Origin: Promethearchaeota archaeon
GTDB taxonomy: Archaea; Asgardarchaeota; Lokiarchaeia; Sigyniarchaeales; SOKP01
DNA length: 64,000 nt
Assembly (NCBI GenBank): GCA_016839765.1
Contig: JAEOTP010000069.1
Coordinates: forward strand, 50,629-114,628
Reading direction: 5' to 3'
Under the pieces are notes generated by a model. That model was not told where the DNA came from and searched no databases. It was given only the letters and a program-made list of their open reading frames with translations. Both the position numbers and the translations under genes were made by a program. Below are positions 25,867 to 35,497 of the stretch, in pieces (within the stretch, counting starts at the first letter, position 1; each line of letters begins with the position of its first letter).

Positions 25867-26784
25867 TCAATACCAGTCTATATAACGGCTAGCCATTGGA
25901 TTCTTATCCATACATTGAACTCCGAATTGACAAAACTCACACCCTACAGGAAAATTATGTGCTTTATATTTCCAATTAATGCGGCGACTATACGATTTAA
26001 GAATAGATCTAAGGCGTGGTACCATTTCTCTTGCAACTTTTACACGATATCTGTTACATTTTGTTTTATCATAACCTTTCTCTGTAATCGCATTAGCAGG
26101 ACATTTTTTTATACAATCTCTACAAGTTCCTTTTGCAAAATATAAACAATTTGCATATGGTTCATCACTTTTTCTTGGAGTCACTGTTAGCGGTGCATTT
26201 GTAATCACCGAAGCTAATCGAATATTGCAACCTGCTTCGGTAATAAGCCCTTCATGTAAACCAAAAGTTCCTAATCCTGCAGCAAAGGCAACATGGTTTT
26301 CGGACCATGTGGAATAAAAATCTTTTTTTGCAACTAATGTATAGGCATCGCTAAGTTTTCCAGAAATAGCAGTAAACCCCTTATTTTGAAAGAAGTCAAT
26401 TGTTTGGCTCATTATATAATTCCTAAAATCCTTAGCAAAATTTCTGGCTACAGAATAAATTTCAGCAGGTAAAATCATTTTTGGTAATGTAATCGGGGTA
26501 TTACTTTCCTTTCGAATATTATCAGTAAACGGAAATATTATAGATACTGTATGTAGATCAGACGCTGGTACTTGTCCTTGACCGCTCGCCATCCATATTT
26601 CCAAGGGTGTAAGATGTTCTGGCCCTACAGTCTCTTTAAATTTTTGAAAAATAGGATCGCTCCCTTGAGCAATACCGATTAATGGATGAGAGAAAATTTT
26701 ACCTCCTCCGTAATTCTCTGGGAGACGATTAAGATTACTATTTTCAAATTTTCCCTTTAAAAATTCTAATAAATTTTCGTTCAA
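25867..26784 (-). CDS. 4Fe-4S iron-sulfur protein, QueG-like
   Basis: A 305-residue soluble protein. The C-terminal third contains eight cysteines in two ferredoxin-like groups: YANCLYFAKGTCRDCIKKCP with KCNRYR, and VGCEFCQFGVQCMDKNP, enough for two [4Fe-4S] clusters. The central region AAGLGTFGLHEGLITEAGCNIRLASVIT resembles epoxyqueuosine reductase QueG and reductive-dehalogenase-like proteins, where it contributes to the cobalamin pocket. The full QueG signature is not evident and the N-terminus differs, so tRNA modification is only one option. ATG-equivalent start is a TTG at 26784. Single gene, convergent with the broken flavodoxin gene. Confidence 0.7.
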   Translation of the reverse strand: MNENLLEFLKGKFENSNLNRLPENYGGGKIFSHPLIGIAQGSDPIFQKFKETVGPEHLTPLEIWMASGQGQVPASDLHTVSIIFPFTDNIRKESNTPITLPKMILPAEIYSVARNFAKDFRNYIMSQTIDFFQNKGFTAISGKLSDAYTLVAKKDFYSTWSENHVAFAAGLGTFGLHEGLITEAGCNIRLASVITNAPLTVTPRKSDEPYANCLYFAKGTCRDCIKKCPANAITEKGYDKTKCNRYRVKVAREMVPRLRSILKSYSRRINWKYKAHNFPVGCEFCQFGVQCMDKNPMASRYIDWY

Positions 26785-26967
26785 AATTAATCAAAAAATA
26801 TAAATTATATTGTTTTATAAAATATTGTCAAATTTTTATTTATTTTTTACTCAATTACTAAAAAAACTTTATTAGTAAATCTTAAATATACAAAAATGTA
26901 TATAAAACATCATATCTTAATTAATTATCACCTAAATTTACAAAATATAAATAATTGAGGTGGAAAA

Positions 26968-27261
26968 ATGGCTCTATTTATAATTCTTGGTAGGTATACC
27001 CAAGAGGGGATCAAAAACATTAAGGAGTCTCCGCAGCGACTTGAGGCCGCGAAAAAAGTAGCAGAATCAGTTGGGGGATCAATTAAAGAATTTTATTATA
27101 CATTGGGGCGTTATGATTTTATTGCAATAACTGAGGCCCCCAATTATGATGCAGTGCTGAAGGCTCTTATGACTATAGGTAGTACAGGTGCGATAAGAAC
27201 AGAAACATTACAGGCAATCCCATTCGAAAAAGCAATAGATATCATCAAGGATTTGCCATAA
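26968..27261 (+). CDS. GYD domain-containing protein
   Basis: A 97-residue protein matching the GYD family: YTQEGIKNIKESPQRLEAAKKVAESVGGSIKEFYYTLGRYDFIAITEAPN, with the GRYD motif and a ferredoxin-like alpha-beta fold. Function of the family is unknown; it resembles dimeric small-molecule-binding alpha-beta barrels. A good ribosome-binding site (TTGAGGTGGAAAA) precedes the ATG, and TATATAAAA at about 26900 is a likely TATA box. Confidence 0.85.
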   Translation: MALFIILGRYTQEGIKNIKESPQRLEAAKKVAESVGGSIKEFYYTLGRYDFIAITEAPNYDAVLKALMTIGSTGAIRTETLQAIPFEKAIDIIKDLP

Positions 27262-27399
27262 AGTTTCTTCATCATATTTTTAAATTTCCTTTTTTTTATT
27301 CTTCATTTCAATTTCACATAATTAAAATTTAAGTCTGTTTATCTTTCGCAAATCCTATAATCGAAACAAAGTTAATCAAAAACAATCTCATTAATTATA

Positions 27400-27837
27400 T
27401 TAGTATGAGTAAAATATTTCTCCATCTTTGAATTGAGATCTAATTTCGTTATTACTGACTAACACTTGTAATAAATCTTCTATAATGTTTTCATTGATTT
27501 CAATTAGATTTTCCTCATAGATTCTATTCAATAAAGCGTTAAGAGTAAAGGCTTTCCCTTTATTATTCTTTAAGAAATTAATAATGTCATCTATAACTTC
27601 AGTTTCAGTCTTTTTTTCTTTAATTGTATAAGTATTTGATGTTTTTTCTTGAAGACGATCTACTATCCGGATTATTATCCCTATTATAAATATTATGCAG
27701 CCAATTACTAGCATTACAGCTATAAGGGTTCTGAATAATGCCCTCAAAAAAGGAACAGGTACATACAGTCCATAATAAAAGCCAAAAATAGTGATTGCTG
27801 GTAATATAATAGCCGCTCCTATTATTATCAATATCAA
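27400..27837 (-). CDS. Two-helix membrane protein with C-terminal winged-helix-like domain
   Basis: A 145-residue protein: two membrane helices in residues 1-62, a Lys/Glu linker (RLQEKTSNTYTIKEKK), then residues 80-145 (DIINFLKNNKGKAFTLNALLNRIYEENLIEINENIIEDLLQVLVSNNEIRSQFKDGEIFYSY) that read like a winged helix-turn-helix with a beta hairpin at the end. The start in the track is TTG at 27837, but the frame stays open upstream to an AGAGGTG ribosome-binding site near 27870, so the real start may lie a few residues further out at a non-standard codon. Membrane-bound regulator is a guess. Confidence 0.6.
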   Translation of the reverse strand: MILIIIGAAIILPAITIFGFYYGLYVPVPFLRALFRTLIAVMLVIGCIIFIIGIIIRIVDRLQEKTSNTYTIKEKKTETEVIDDIINFLKNNKGKAFTLNALLNRIYEENLIEINENIIEDLLQVLVSNNEIRSQFKDGEIFYSY

Positions 27838-28057
27838 TCCTATCTTATCTAACTGCCTTATTTTAATTACACCTCTTAAAAACTTTTAATTCTTTAATTG
27901 GATTCTTATGGGGTTATAAGAAAATCATCCTATAAAAATTAATACTTTGATAATTGGATTTTAAAAGATATAAATTAAAAATTATAATAACCCAAATATA
28001 TTTTTAAATTCCTTCCTTACAAATATTGTATCTTCATAAGTGATAAGATGGTTTAAA

Positions 28058-28705
28058 ATGGCTGATAAAGTTAATGATGAGGTTAAAGTAAATGGTAAAG
28101 TTAAGGAAATTCTTTTTCGAGCTATGGAAATAATGATGAAAAATCTCAAAGATAATATGAACCATTTAAGTAAACCTAAATATTTTGCGCACACTCAAAA
28201 ATTTATAAATTTGGTTTATGATGGTCTTGTAAATAAACGAAAATTTTTCTTACTAGCTTCTGGGAGGAGCGCATTCATACTTCAATGCTTTGCTACGCGA
28301 CTTGTCCATTTAGGTGCTAATATCTATATAGTAACCAATTTAGCTTCAATACCTGCGCTTACAAGTAAAGATATATTGATAATTTTATCAGGATCAGGAA
28401 CAACGGAGATTGTTGTTTCTCTATTGAAGAATTATGTTAATAATGTAAAGCCTTATGGAATCGTGTCAATCACCTCACACCCAGAATCAATAGTAGGGAG
28501 AATCTCAGAGATTACAATTAAATTAAAGGGAAGAACGAAAAGAGATAAGGTTGATCGCCATGATGATACAGCTCTTCTTACTCCAGAAGGCACAAATTTC
28601 GAGATTGCAGCATTTGTATATCTTGATTCTATTATAGCAGAGTTAGCGATAAAGATGGGTAAAGCCAATGAAGATCTACTTAAAAAACATTCAGAAACTA
28701 TTTAG
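28058..28705 (+). CDS. hxlB: SIS-domain protein, probable 6-phospho-3-hexuloisomerase
   Basis: A 215-residue single SIS domain with the sugar-phosphate site FLLASGRSAFILQCFATRLVHLGANIYIV and the second loop DILIILSGSGTTEIVVSLL. Length and motifs match archaeal 6-phospho-3-hexuloisomerase, which links fructose 6-phosphate to ribulose 5-phosphate and supplies pentoses in archaea lacking the oxidative pentose pathway. The partner hexulose-phosphate synthase is not in the window. The track start is GTG at 28040; the ATG at 28058 is preferred because family members start just before the first helix. Other SIS isomerases remain possible. Confidence 0.7.
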   Translation: MADKVNDEVKVNGKVKEILFRAMEIMMKNLKDNMNHLSKPKYFAHTQKFINLVYDGLVNKRKFFLLASGRSAFILQCFATRLVHLGANIYIVTNLASIPALTSKDILIILSGSGTTEIVVSLLKNYVNNVKPYGIVSITSHPESIVGRISEITIKLKGRTKRDKVDRHDDTALLTPEGTNFEIAAFVYLDSIIAELAIKMGKANEDLLKKHSETI

Positions 28706-28807
28706 CACCTCTTGTTTTCATTTTAAGATTAGCTTTTTTCTTCGTAATTGTAGACCTAATTAATTTGATAGGGTAAAAATTATTTAGTGAGGTAACAATA
28801 TTTAATT

Positions 28808-28872
28808 TGCGCTGATTTATAGTGTTTTTATGAGATTTAATTTCGATGACTAAAAATCTCCAAATCAGCGCA
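28808..28872. repeat. Strong two-helix inverted repeat between convergent genes
   Basis: TGCGCTGATTT (28808-28818) pairs perfectly with AAATCAGCGCA (28862-28872), and inside it GAGATTT (28832-28838) pairs with AAATCTC (28854-28860), leaving a 13-base internal loop on one side, one base on the other and a 15-base apical loop. It begins four bases after the pantothenate kinase stop on the minus strand and 103 bases after the SIS gene on the plus strand. A bidirectional terminator, 3'UTR element or small RNA are possible. Confidence 0.6.
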
Positions 28873-28876
28873 CATT

Positions 28877-29770
28877 TTATAAAAATAATGCGCCAATTGC
28901 GCCACAGAATTCAGAGTTGTTTAAGAATATTGCTTTTTTCTTATGAACTTTAGAAATTAATGATAAAATTTTCCTTACTATTCTATTTTCTTTTAAAAAT
29001 CCTCCGCAAAAAATAATATTCATAAAATCATTATTATCAGCCATTAAATTTGCCAGAGTTCCTATATTTTCTCCAACCATGCAGATTATTGAATTTAGAA
29101 GATCTTCCTTTTTCAAATTATTCAGATTAAAATTTAGATCAATTTTTCCTAATGATGCTGCTGTAAATTCCCTAAATAGTAAATCAATTCTTTGATCTTC
29201 GGGAGGATAAATATCACTAACTTTTAAATCAACATTATAGCGGTTTCCTTTCTTAGCCATTTCAATCGCTTGTTGATAATCTTCTATATTAAATAATAAT
29301 TTACTCAAACCCATAAAAAATCCACCTCCTAAAGCGGTTCCGCCTATATGTGAAAACTCTTCTTTTTTTGAAACCATTGAAGTGCCAGTGCCAATCATCA
29401 CGATTAGGGAATGAGGTAAAGGTTGGTTTTTATTAAATTGAAATAAAAATCCTACACCCTTTACATTTGCTTCAAATTCATCAATCAATTCGCAATGATA
29501 TTCTTCCTCATATTTTTTAAAAATATTATAAGCTTTTCCACCAGTTAATTTAACTTGGTTAAAACCAGACTTATTAAATTCAAAAAACTCAGAAATTTTG
29601 TTAAAACTTTGTTTTGTTGGAAAGATTGATAAAATCATATTACCTCCATCAATATATGCAATCTTTGTAAGACTTTGGCCTATATCAATTCCAACTTTTT
29701 TAGATAATAATTTTTCTTCAAAGGAAGATACCTGAATTTTAGCAGTATTTTGTTTAAAAATAATAAACAC
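28877..29770 (-). CDS. Type II pantothenate kinase-like protein (eukaryotic/CoaW type)
   Basis: A 297-residue actin-fold (ASKHA) kinase. The phosphate-1 motif VGIDIGQSLTKIAYIDGG, the phosphate-2 region SLIVMIGTGTSMV, and HIGGTALGGGFFMGLSKLL match type II pantothenate kinases (human PanK, staphylococcal CoaW), which phosphorylate pantothenate at the first step of CoA synthesis. Length is close to CoaW. Most archaea use pantoate kinase and phosphopantothenate synthetase instead, so this is noteworthy. Start GTG at 29770; residues 1-25 precede the domain. Activity on another substrate cannot be excluded. Confidence 0.75.
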   Translation of the reverse strand: MFIIFKQNTAKIQVSSFEEKLLSKKVGIDIGQSLTKIAYIDGGNMILSIFPTKQSFNKISEFFEFNKSGFNQVKLTGGKAYNIFKKYEEEYHCELIDEFEANVKGVGFLFQFNKNQPLPHSLIVMIGTGTSMVSKKEEFSHIGGTALGGGFFMGLSKLLFNIEDYQQAIEMAKKGNRYNVDLKVSDIYPPEDQRIDLLFREFTAASLGKIDLNFNLNNLKKEDLLNSIICMVGENIGTLANLMADNNDFMNIIFCGGFLKENRIVRKILSLISKVHKKKAIFLNNSEFCGAIGALFL

Positions 29771-29853
29771 CCGAAGGGAATTTAATAAAAGTTTATTTAA
29801 TTATGTAATTTTAACAATTTATTGTATTAATGAATTATCCATAGAACTTTACA

Positions 29854-31269
29854 ATGAATAATAATTCATCAATAGCAGAAGCTACGCAAGTTGCACTAAT
29901 AAAAAGTACTACTTCCAAAGACGCAGTTTTAGAGGGAATTTCAAAATTAGGCGGGATTTCAAAATTTGTCAAAGAAGGAGATCTTGTTTTTATAAAAATT
30001 AATTTAAGAAACCCAGGTGGTTTTCCTACCAACACAAACTTTGATGTTATCAGTTCAGTAATTTCCTTATGTACAGATGCTGGAGCTAAGGAAATATATG
30101 TCGGTAGTTTTCCAGACCAACATGTTAAAATTAAAGCTTTAGCTGATGCTTTAGATCTTCAGACACTTTTTAAGAAGTGTAGAGCTAAATTATTACTATT
30201 AGATGATGAAGCGAAATATTCCCAAGAGATAATAAATCTGAATAATAAAGAGTTTAAAGTACCATCAGCAATTTTAAGATGTGACAAAATAATCTCAATC
30301 AACCAGGTAAATGTAGATCCAGTATTCGCATGTACCTTAAACTTACTTAATTCGTATTCAATTGTTTCGAACGAAGCTCAACAAATTAAAAAAGATCTAA
30401 GAGTGGGAAGAGATTATCTGCATCTTGATCAATATAAAAAGGATTTAATCTCGAATATTTTAGCTGTTTTTATGATAAAGAAACCAGATTTGGTAATAAA
30501 TGATTTATTCTATGTTTTAGAAGGAGCGGGACCCTTCAATTATAAAGATTCAAATTTAAAAAAGACCAGCTTTATGGTAATTGGTAATGATGCTGTTGCA
30601 GTTGATTCCATTACTTTAAGGTTATTAAATATTGATATTAGTAAACAAGATCTATTAATGGAAGCTCGTGATAAAAAAATAGGTATTGTAGATCTTTCCG
30701 AAATTAAATTAATTGGGGAAGATATAGACAAAAATAAATTGGATATAAAATTCTGCGCATCTAAATTGGAAGATGTGACAGTTAAGAATACTGACATAAA
30801 AAAAGGGAGATTATGTTCCGGATGCTTTAACCAGGCATATCATCTACTTAATCTTATGAAATCGAAAATGACTAAAGATTTAAAATACATAGAGAGGCAA
30901 TCATTATTAATTGGGGAAAAACCCCACGAACCAGAATTTTTAGAAAATATTTTAATTTTTGGAGATTGTGCTATAAATAGTACGAAAGATCGTACTTTCA
31001 GGAAAATAGTTATAGAAAAAGGTAAAAATCTAATTGAGAAGGCTAAAAATAAAATCAAAAAGGAAAAGAAAAAGAAATCTAAGAGTAAGACTAAAATTAT
31101 ATCGAATAAACAAATATTAGAATTACCTGGTTGCCCTCCTGATATCTTGAAATGCGTTTCTTCAATAATTAAATATTACGGAAAGGATGAAGTTCCAGGT
31201 TTGAATTTATATTATAATTTAATAAGTACATATGTAGATTTTAAGAAAATCGAGGCTAAGAAGAAGTAG
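29854..31269 (+). CDS. DUF362 domain-containing protein with C-terminal Cys-rich motifs
   Basis: A 471-residue protein. Residues 40-280 are DUF362: LVFIKINLRNPGGFPTNTNFDVISSVISLCTDAGAKEIYVG, NDLFYVLEGAGPF and VIGNDAVAVDSITLRLLNID. The C-terminal part has RLCSGCFNQAYHL, ILIFGDCAINS and ELPGCPPDILKCVSS, likely metal or Fe-S ligands, separated by a Lys-rich stretch (KKEKKKKSKSKTK). DUF362 proteins often accompany ferredoxins, but the role is unknown. The following 514-residue ORF begins 15 bases downstream and is probably co-transcribed. Confidence 0.75.
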   Translation: MNNNSSIAEATQVALIKSTTSKDAVLEGISKLGGISKFVKEGDLVFIKINLRNPGGFPTNTNFDVISSVISLCTDAGAKEIYVGSFPDQHVKIKALADALDLQTLFKKCRAKLLLLDDEAKYSQEIINLNNKEFKVPSAILRCDKIISINQVNVDPVFACTLNLLNSYSIVSNEAQQIKKDLRVGRDYLHLDQYKKDLISNILAVFMIKKPDLVINDLFYVLEGAGPFNYKDSNLKKTSFMVIGNDAVAVDSITLRLLNIDISKQDLLMEARDKKIGIVDLSEIKLIGEDIDKNKLDIKFCASKLEDVTVKNTDIKKGRLCSGCFNQAYHLLNLMKSKMTKDLKYIERQSLLIGEKPHEPEFLENILIFGDCAINSTKDRTFRKIVIEKGKNLIEKAKNKIKKEKKKKSKSKTKIISNKQILELPGCPPDILKCVSSIIKYYGKDEVPGLNLYYNLISTYVDFKKIEAKKK

Positions 31270-31284
31270 GAGAAAAAAGCATAA

Positions 31285-32829
31285 ATGTTCGATAATAACT
31301 TTAAAAGTAATTGGAAGAAAATATTGAATTATAATAATAAAATAAATTTAGTAGAGAGCCCAGAAGAAATAAGAGAACAAGTAAGGATTCCATTAACACC
31401 TATACATATTGAAGGATATTTACTATATTACCTATTTGAACTGCTTTATCCTAAATTCGTAAATGATCAGCAAAATATTTTAGATATAATCCTTTCGGAT
31501 TATGACATTGAAAATAAAGTGCTAGGAATATATTTATATAAGACAAAAAAAGCAGGAATCCATGAATCTATCGAGGAATTACCGAAGGATTTAGTGATAA
31601 TAAAAGAAAAAGACATTACAGATATGAATCAATTATTTAATATGGTTCAATCTCATATCAGTGATAAGAAAAGTGTAAAAATTTCCTCTATTCGAATATT
31701 TACGAGACGAGGGATAGATTTAATTAATACATATTGTGATAACCTAGAAAAATATTCAATATATGAATTTCTATATCGTTTTCTAGATTTAATTCAGAAA
31801 TTAATTAACGAAAATCTGATTTATTTATTCCCTGAACCTAATGTCTATAGATTTTTAAAAGATTTTTTCAAAATTTTAAATAACTTAAAGTTATCGAAAT
31901 TATTTAGAATCATTGAAAGCTTTATTTCAAGCTTTGCCACAGTTTTAGTTTTTTACTCAAGAAAGTTAAATATTATTACTGAAATAAATAAAAGAGATTC
32001 AAAACTCAATGAATCCAAAATTTCTATTAATTTAAGAACAACTAAAGACTTAGATTTAGAAGTAAAGCAATATCTATCAAATAATTCGTTATTATTAGTC
32101 CAAAAAAAACTTAATTCTGAAAGTGTTGTGAATTTAAGTCAAGATCATTTAATTTCATTCTTTTTAGATTTATTCGATTTAGAAATTCCAATAAAAAAAG
32201 AAAATTTCAAATTAATACTTCAAAAATTTATTTATGGGATAAGATCCTTTGAAATTCATTGGAATCTTTTACCACGTCCAAGAATATATAATACCTTAAT
32301 ACGGTTTTTAGTGCGGTTGTTAGGAATAAATATTAATTTTAAAAAGCTTTCTCATTGGGCAATTCCAGATATGTTTTTTAGCTTAATAGATACATATTTT
32401 GGATTAAATTCAAATATTCTACTTATCATAGTGAATAAAAATAGAATTTTCACTAAAACATCTCTATTATTAGAAATTGAGAATAGTTCCTTGATAAAAA
32501 TTATCCCAATTGATAATCCAGAGATAATTGTAAAGAAAAAAGTTGATTCACTTGATTCAATTAGAAATTCTTTTTTAGAAAAATTTGGAATTAATCCAAT
32601 TATAGTTAAAGTAGATAAAAACCTTATCCAAATGATAATATCTGTCTTAATCTTCAAGATTTATAAACTTAAACCACTTTCTCTTCTAAAAGTCCTTAAA
32701 ATGATTAAAAAAGAAGAATACTTTCAAATCCATCCGATATTACCTCCTTATCAATTAATCAGGAAAATGGGAACTATATCACTTTTAAAACTTTGTTTAT
32801 CAATACTCATCGATAAACATGAATTTTGA
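31285..32829 (+). CDS. Hypothetical protein co-transcribed with DUF362 gene
   Basis: A 514-residue protein, Ile/Leu/Lys-rich, mostly alpha-helical, without recognisable catalytic motif, signal peptide or cysteine pairs. It starts with DNNFKSNWKKILNYNNKINLVES and includes IPLTPIHIEGYLLYYLFELLYPKFV and two moderately hydrophobic helices around residues 190-230. The ATG follows TAGGAGAAAAAAG, a clear ribosome-binding site 15 bases after the DUF362 stop. No family recognised; association with DUF362 is the only functional clue. Confidence 0.65.
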   Translation: MFDNNFKSNWKKILNYNNKINLVESPEEIREQVRIPLTPIHIEGYLLYYLFELLYPKFVNDQQNILDIILSDYDIENKVLGIYLYKTKKAGIHESIEELPKDLVIIKEKDITDMNQLFNMVQSHISDKKSVKISSIRIFTRRGIDLINTYCDNLEKYSIYEFLYRFLDLIQKLINENLIYLFPEPNVYRFLKDFFKILNNLKLSKLFRIIESFISSFATVLVFYSRKLNIITEINKRDSKLNESKISINLRTTKDLDLEVKQYLSNNSLLLVQKKLNSESVVNLSQDHLISFFLDLFDLEIPIKKENFKLILQKFIYGIRSFEIHWNLLPRPRIYNTLIRFLVRLLGININFKKLSHWAIPDMFFSLIDTYFGLNSNILLIIVNKNRIFTKTSLLLEIENSSLIKIIPIDNPEIIVKKKVDSLDSIRNSFLEKFGINPIIVKVDKNLIQMIISVLIFKIYKLKPLSLLKVLKMIKKEEYFQIHPILPPYQLIRKMGTISLLKLCLSILIDKHEF

Positions 32830-32850
32830 AATATAGATTTAAAGATTAGA

Positions 32851-33951
32851 TTATTCTAAATAACCTTTTACTTTTAATAATTCAGCATTTAATATTGCTC
32901 CACCAGCAGCTCCCCGTATTGTATTATGACTTAACCCTATAAACTTAAAATGAAATACATTATCTTCTCTCAATCTTCCAATAGTTACAGCCATCCCTTT
33001 ATCATTCTCTCTATCTTTTTTTGGTTGAGGTCTATTACTATTTTCTAAATAAATTATTGGCTGTTTAGGTGCAAAAGGTAATTCTAACTCTTGGGGAAGT
33101 GATTTAAATTCTGTCCAAATTCTTATAATATCTTCCTGGGAAGGAATTTTATTTTTAAACTGAATACTCACGCATGCAGTATGACCATCACTCACGGGAA
33201 CTCTCGTACAGGTAGCACTAATTTGGATTGATTCATCATTTAATATTCCATTTTTACCTAAAGTTCCCATTATTTTTGCAGGTTCTTTCTCAGATTTTTC
33301 TTCCTCTCCATTAATGAATGGTATGATATTATCTACCACATCTAGAGAGGCAACTCCTGGATATCCTGCTCCGGAAACTGCTTGAAGCGTGGTAACTATT
33401 AATTTATCAACTTTATACCCAGATTGTTCTAATGCGTAAATTGGGGTCACATAGCTTTGAATTGAACAATTTGGTTTTACTACAACAAAACCATTAGAAA
33501 ATCCTCGATTAGTTTGCTGTATAGGAATAACTTTTACATGTTCATGATTTACTTCAGGTATTATCATTGGAACATCTAAAGTCCATCTATTAGCAGAACT
33601 ATTACTTACAATTGGAAGTCCTTCTTTAGCATACTTAAATTCAATCTCACGTGTATCTTCTTTTTTGGGTAGATCCATTGCAGAAAACATAAAACTAATT
33701 TCTGAATCAATATTATTGAAATCTTGTACGTCTCTTACTATTAAATCTTTCAAATTATTAGGAATTTCCATAGGCATCTGCCATTTATGGTTTGTCGCTT
33801 GCTCATACGTTTTTCCAGCAGATCTTGGTGATGCAGCAACATCTGCTACTTCAAACCAAGGATGATTCTCTAATAATCTAATATAATTTTGCCCTACCAT
33901 CCCAGTAGCTCCCAATATTCCAACTTTTAATTTTCCCAAGAGTTTTATCAC
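32851..33951 (-). CDS. asd: Aspartate-semialdehyde dehydrogenase
   Basis: A 366-residue NADP-dependent dehydrogenase: nucleotide-binding GILGATGMVGQNYIRLL, the catalytic cysteine Cys162 in VVKPNCSIQSY, and the later TCTRVPVSDGHTACVSIQF with the active-site His. These match the archaeal/fungal type of aspartate-semialdehyde dehydrogenase that makes the precursor of lysine, threonine and methionine. Malonyl- or succinyl-CoA reductases of Sulfolobales are close relatives, so that alternative cannot be ruled out. Start GTG at 33951. Single gene convergent with the hypothetical protein. Confidence 0.88.
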   Translation of the reverse strand: MIKLLGKLKVGILGATGMVGQNYIRLLENHPWFEVADVAASPRSAGKTYEQATNHKWQMPMEIPNNLKDLIVRDVQDFNNIDSEISFMFSAMDLPKKEDTREIEFKYAKEGLPIVSNSSANRWTLDVPMIIPEVNHEHVKVIPIQQTNRGFSNGFVVVKPNCSIQSYVTPIYALEQSGYKVDKLIVTTLQAVSGAGYPGVASLDVVDNIIPFINGEEEKSEKEPAKIMGTLGKNGILNDESIQISATCTRVPVSDGHTACVSIQFKNKIPSQEDIIRIWTEFKSLPQELELPFAPKQPIIYLENSNRPQPKKDRENDKGMAVTIGRLREDNVFHFKFIGLSHNTIRGAAGGAILNAELLKVKGYLE

Positions 33952-34069
33952 TCCATCTGTTATTTTTAATTTAAAATTTAAAATGAGTGTACATTGAATA
34001 ATTTTATTAAAATATTAAGTGTTAGATTTATTATAGACATTACATAAAAAACTAATTTTTGTGAGATAA

Positions 34070-35449
34070 ATGCAGAACATCAATGATGATTTATTAAAGC
34101 AAGCAGAAGAATTAGAAAAACAATCTAAAAATGAAATTAAAAATAAGAATTTAAATGCTGCAATTTCGTTATTATTGAATGCTAAAGATATTTATGCGCG
34201 ATTGGGTCTTACAGGTCAAGTTGGAATATTACTCAAGGAAATAGTTAGATTGAAAAATCTTGAAAAAGAAGAACCAAAACCATTTTCTTTAAAAAAGGAA
34301 GAAATAAAACCAATTTTTCTAAAAAAGGAAGAAATGAAATCAATATCTCCAACTATAAATATAAGTCCTCCTATCGATACAAAAATTAAAATGGAAATTA
34401 ATGGTAAAGATGTTTTAGAGTCAAAAGGAAATCAGTTATTAGAAGAGGCGAGGTATTTAGCTTTAAATAACGAATTAAGTGAATCAATTAAAATATATAA
34501 TGAAGCTTATGATATATTTAAAAAAATAAATCATACTTATGAATGTAAACAAATTTTATGGCAAATTAATGAAATTAAAGAATATCAAAAATGGGGAAAA
34601 TCTCGTAAGTCTAAAGGTATCCAAGTTCCAGTGAAAGATATTATATCATTGGCAGCAGCTGAAAAAAGGAGATTATGGATTCAAGAGCAATTACAAGAAG
34701 GTAACCGAGCAAGATCAGTCCAAATCGATGAAAGTAAAACAAAAACCAAGCAAAAGAAATCATATAAAATATTTGAACAACGATCTAAAAAAGAAAAATT
34801 AGATGAGGAGAAAAGAAAAGCTGAATTAAAATTACTGCAAGAACGACAAGAGCAAAGAAAACAAATAATGGGAGAACGTGAAGAGAAAATAATAAAATTA
34901 CGTGAACAAAAACAAACAGAGGAAACATTGCAGAAAATTGCTGAAGAATTTTTAGATAAAGCAACTAAATCTGTCCAGAAAAGAGAATATGATGAAGCTA
35001 AATTGAATTATGAAAAAGCAATAGAAATCTTTACGGGATTAGGCTGGAGCAGTCAGGTAAAAGTATTGAGGCAAGAATTATGGAATGTAGATCGCTATAA
35101 AAAAGAGTATGAAAAGAAACTTGAATTTAATCTATCAGTAAGACAGAGAAGTGAAGAAGAATTTCAGAAGAGAGTTAAAACCATGAAGAGTGATTATATA
35201 AAGTATCAAGAAAGAGTTCTAGAACAAATGAGCGATTTCCCTCCCGAAGTAAAGGCTAAATTAGAAAAAGCTCAATTAATAAAGGAAAAAGCAGATAAAG
35301 AAGAAAGTCTAAATAAACTAGGAAGAGTCTTAGAGCGGTATAAATATATCTTAAAGTTATATTTATCAATCCCAAAAGAAACAGTTGACTTAACAGACGA
35401 GGTTTCTAATATTAAACAAAAAATCTCACAATTAGAGAATAATATATAA
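34070..35449 (+). CDS. TPR-like/coiled-coil protein
   Basis: A 459-residue, highly charged protein. Short TPR-like helix pairs occur near residues 10-50 (AAISLLLNAKDIYARLGLTGQ), 120-165 (LSESIKIYNEAYDIFKKINH) and 305-350 (DEAKLNYEKAIEIFTGLGWSSQ), each ending in the same style of loop, separated by a long coiled coil of Lys/Glu/Gln around residues 220-300. Similar TPR/coiled-coil proteins are frequent in Asgard genomes and have no assigned role. It precedes the NOG1-like GTPase by 48 bases on the same strand and may be co-transcribed. Confidence 0.7.
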   Translation: MQNINDDLLKQAEELEKQSKNEIKNKNLNAAISLLLNAKDIYARLGLTGQVGILLKEIVRLKNLEKEEPKPFSLKKEEIKPIFLKKEEMKSISPTINISPPIDTKIKMEINGKDVLESKGNQLLEEARYLALNNELSESIKIYNEAYDIFKKINHTYECKQILWQINEIKEYQKWGKSRKSKGIQVPVKDIISLAAAEKRRLWIQEQLQEGNRARSVQIDESKTKTKQKKSYKIFEQRSKKEKLDEEKRKAELKLLQERQEQRKQIMGEREEKIIKLREQKQTEETLQKIAEEFLDKATKSVQKREYDEAKLNYEKAIEIFTGLGWSSQVKVLRQELWNVDRYKKEYEKKLEFNLSVRQRSEEEFQKRVKTMKSDYIKYQERVLEQMSDFPPEVKAKLEKAQLIKEKADKEESLNKLGRVLERYKYILKLYLSIPKETVDLTDEVSNIKQKISQLENNI

Positions 35450-35497
35450 TTTAAAATATTTAAGTTATCTAGTTAATTACTTATTCCTTGATATTTA

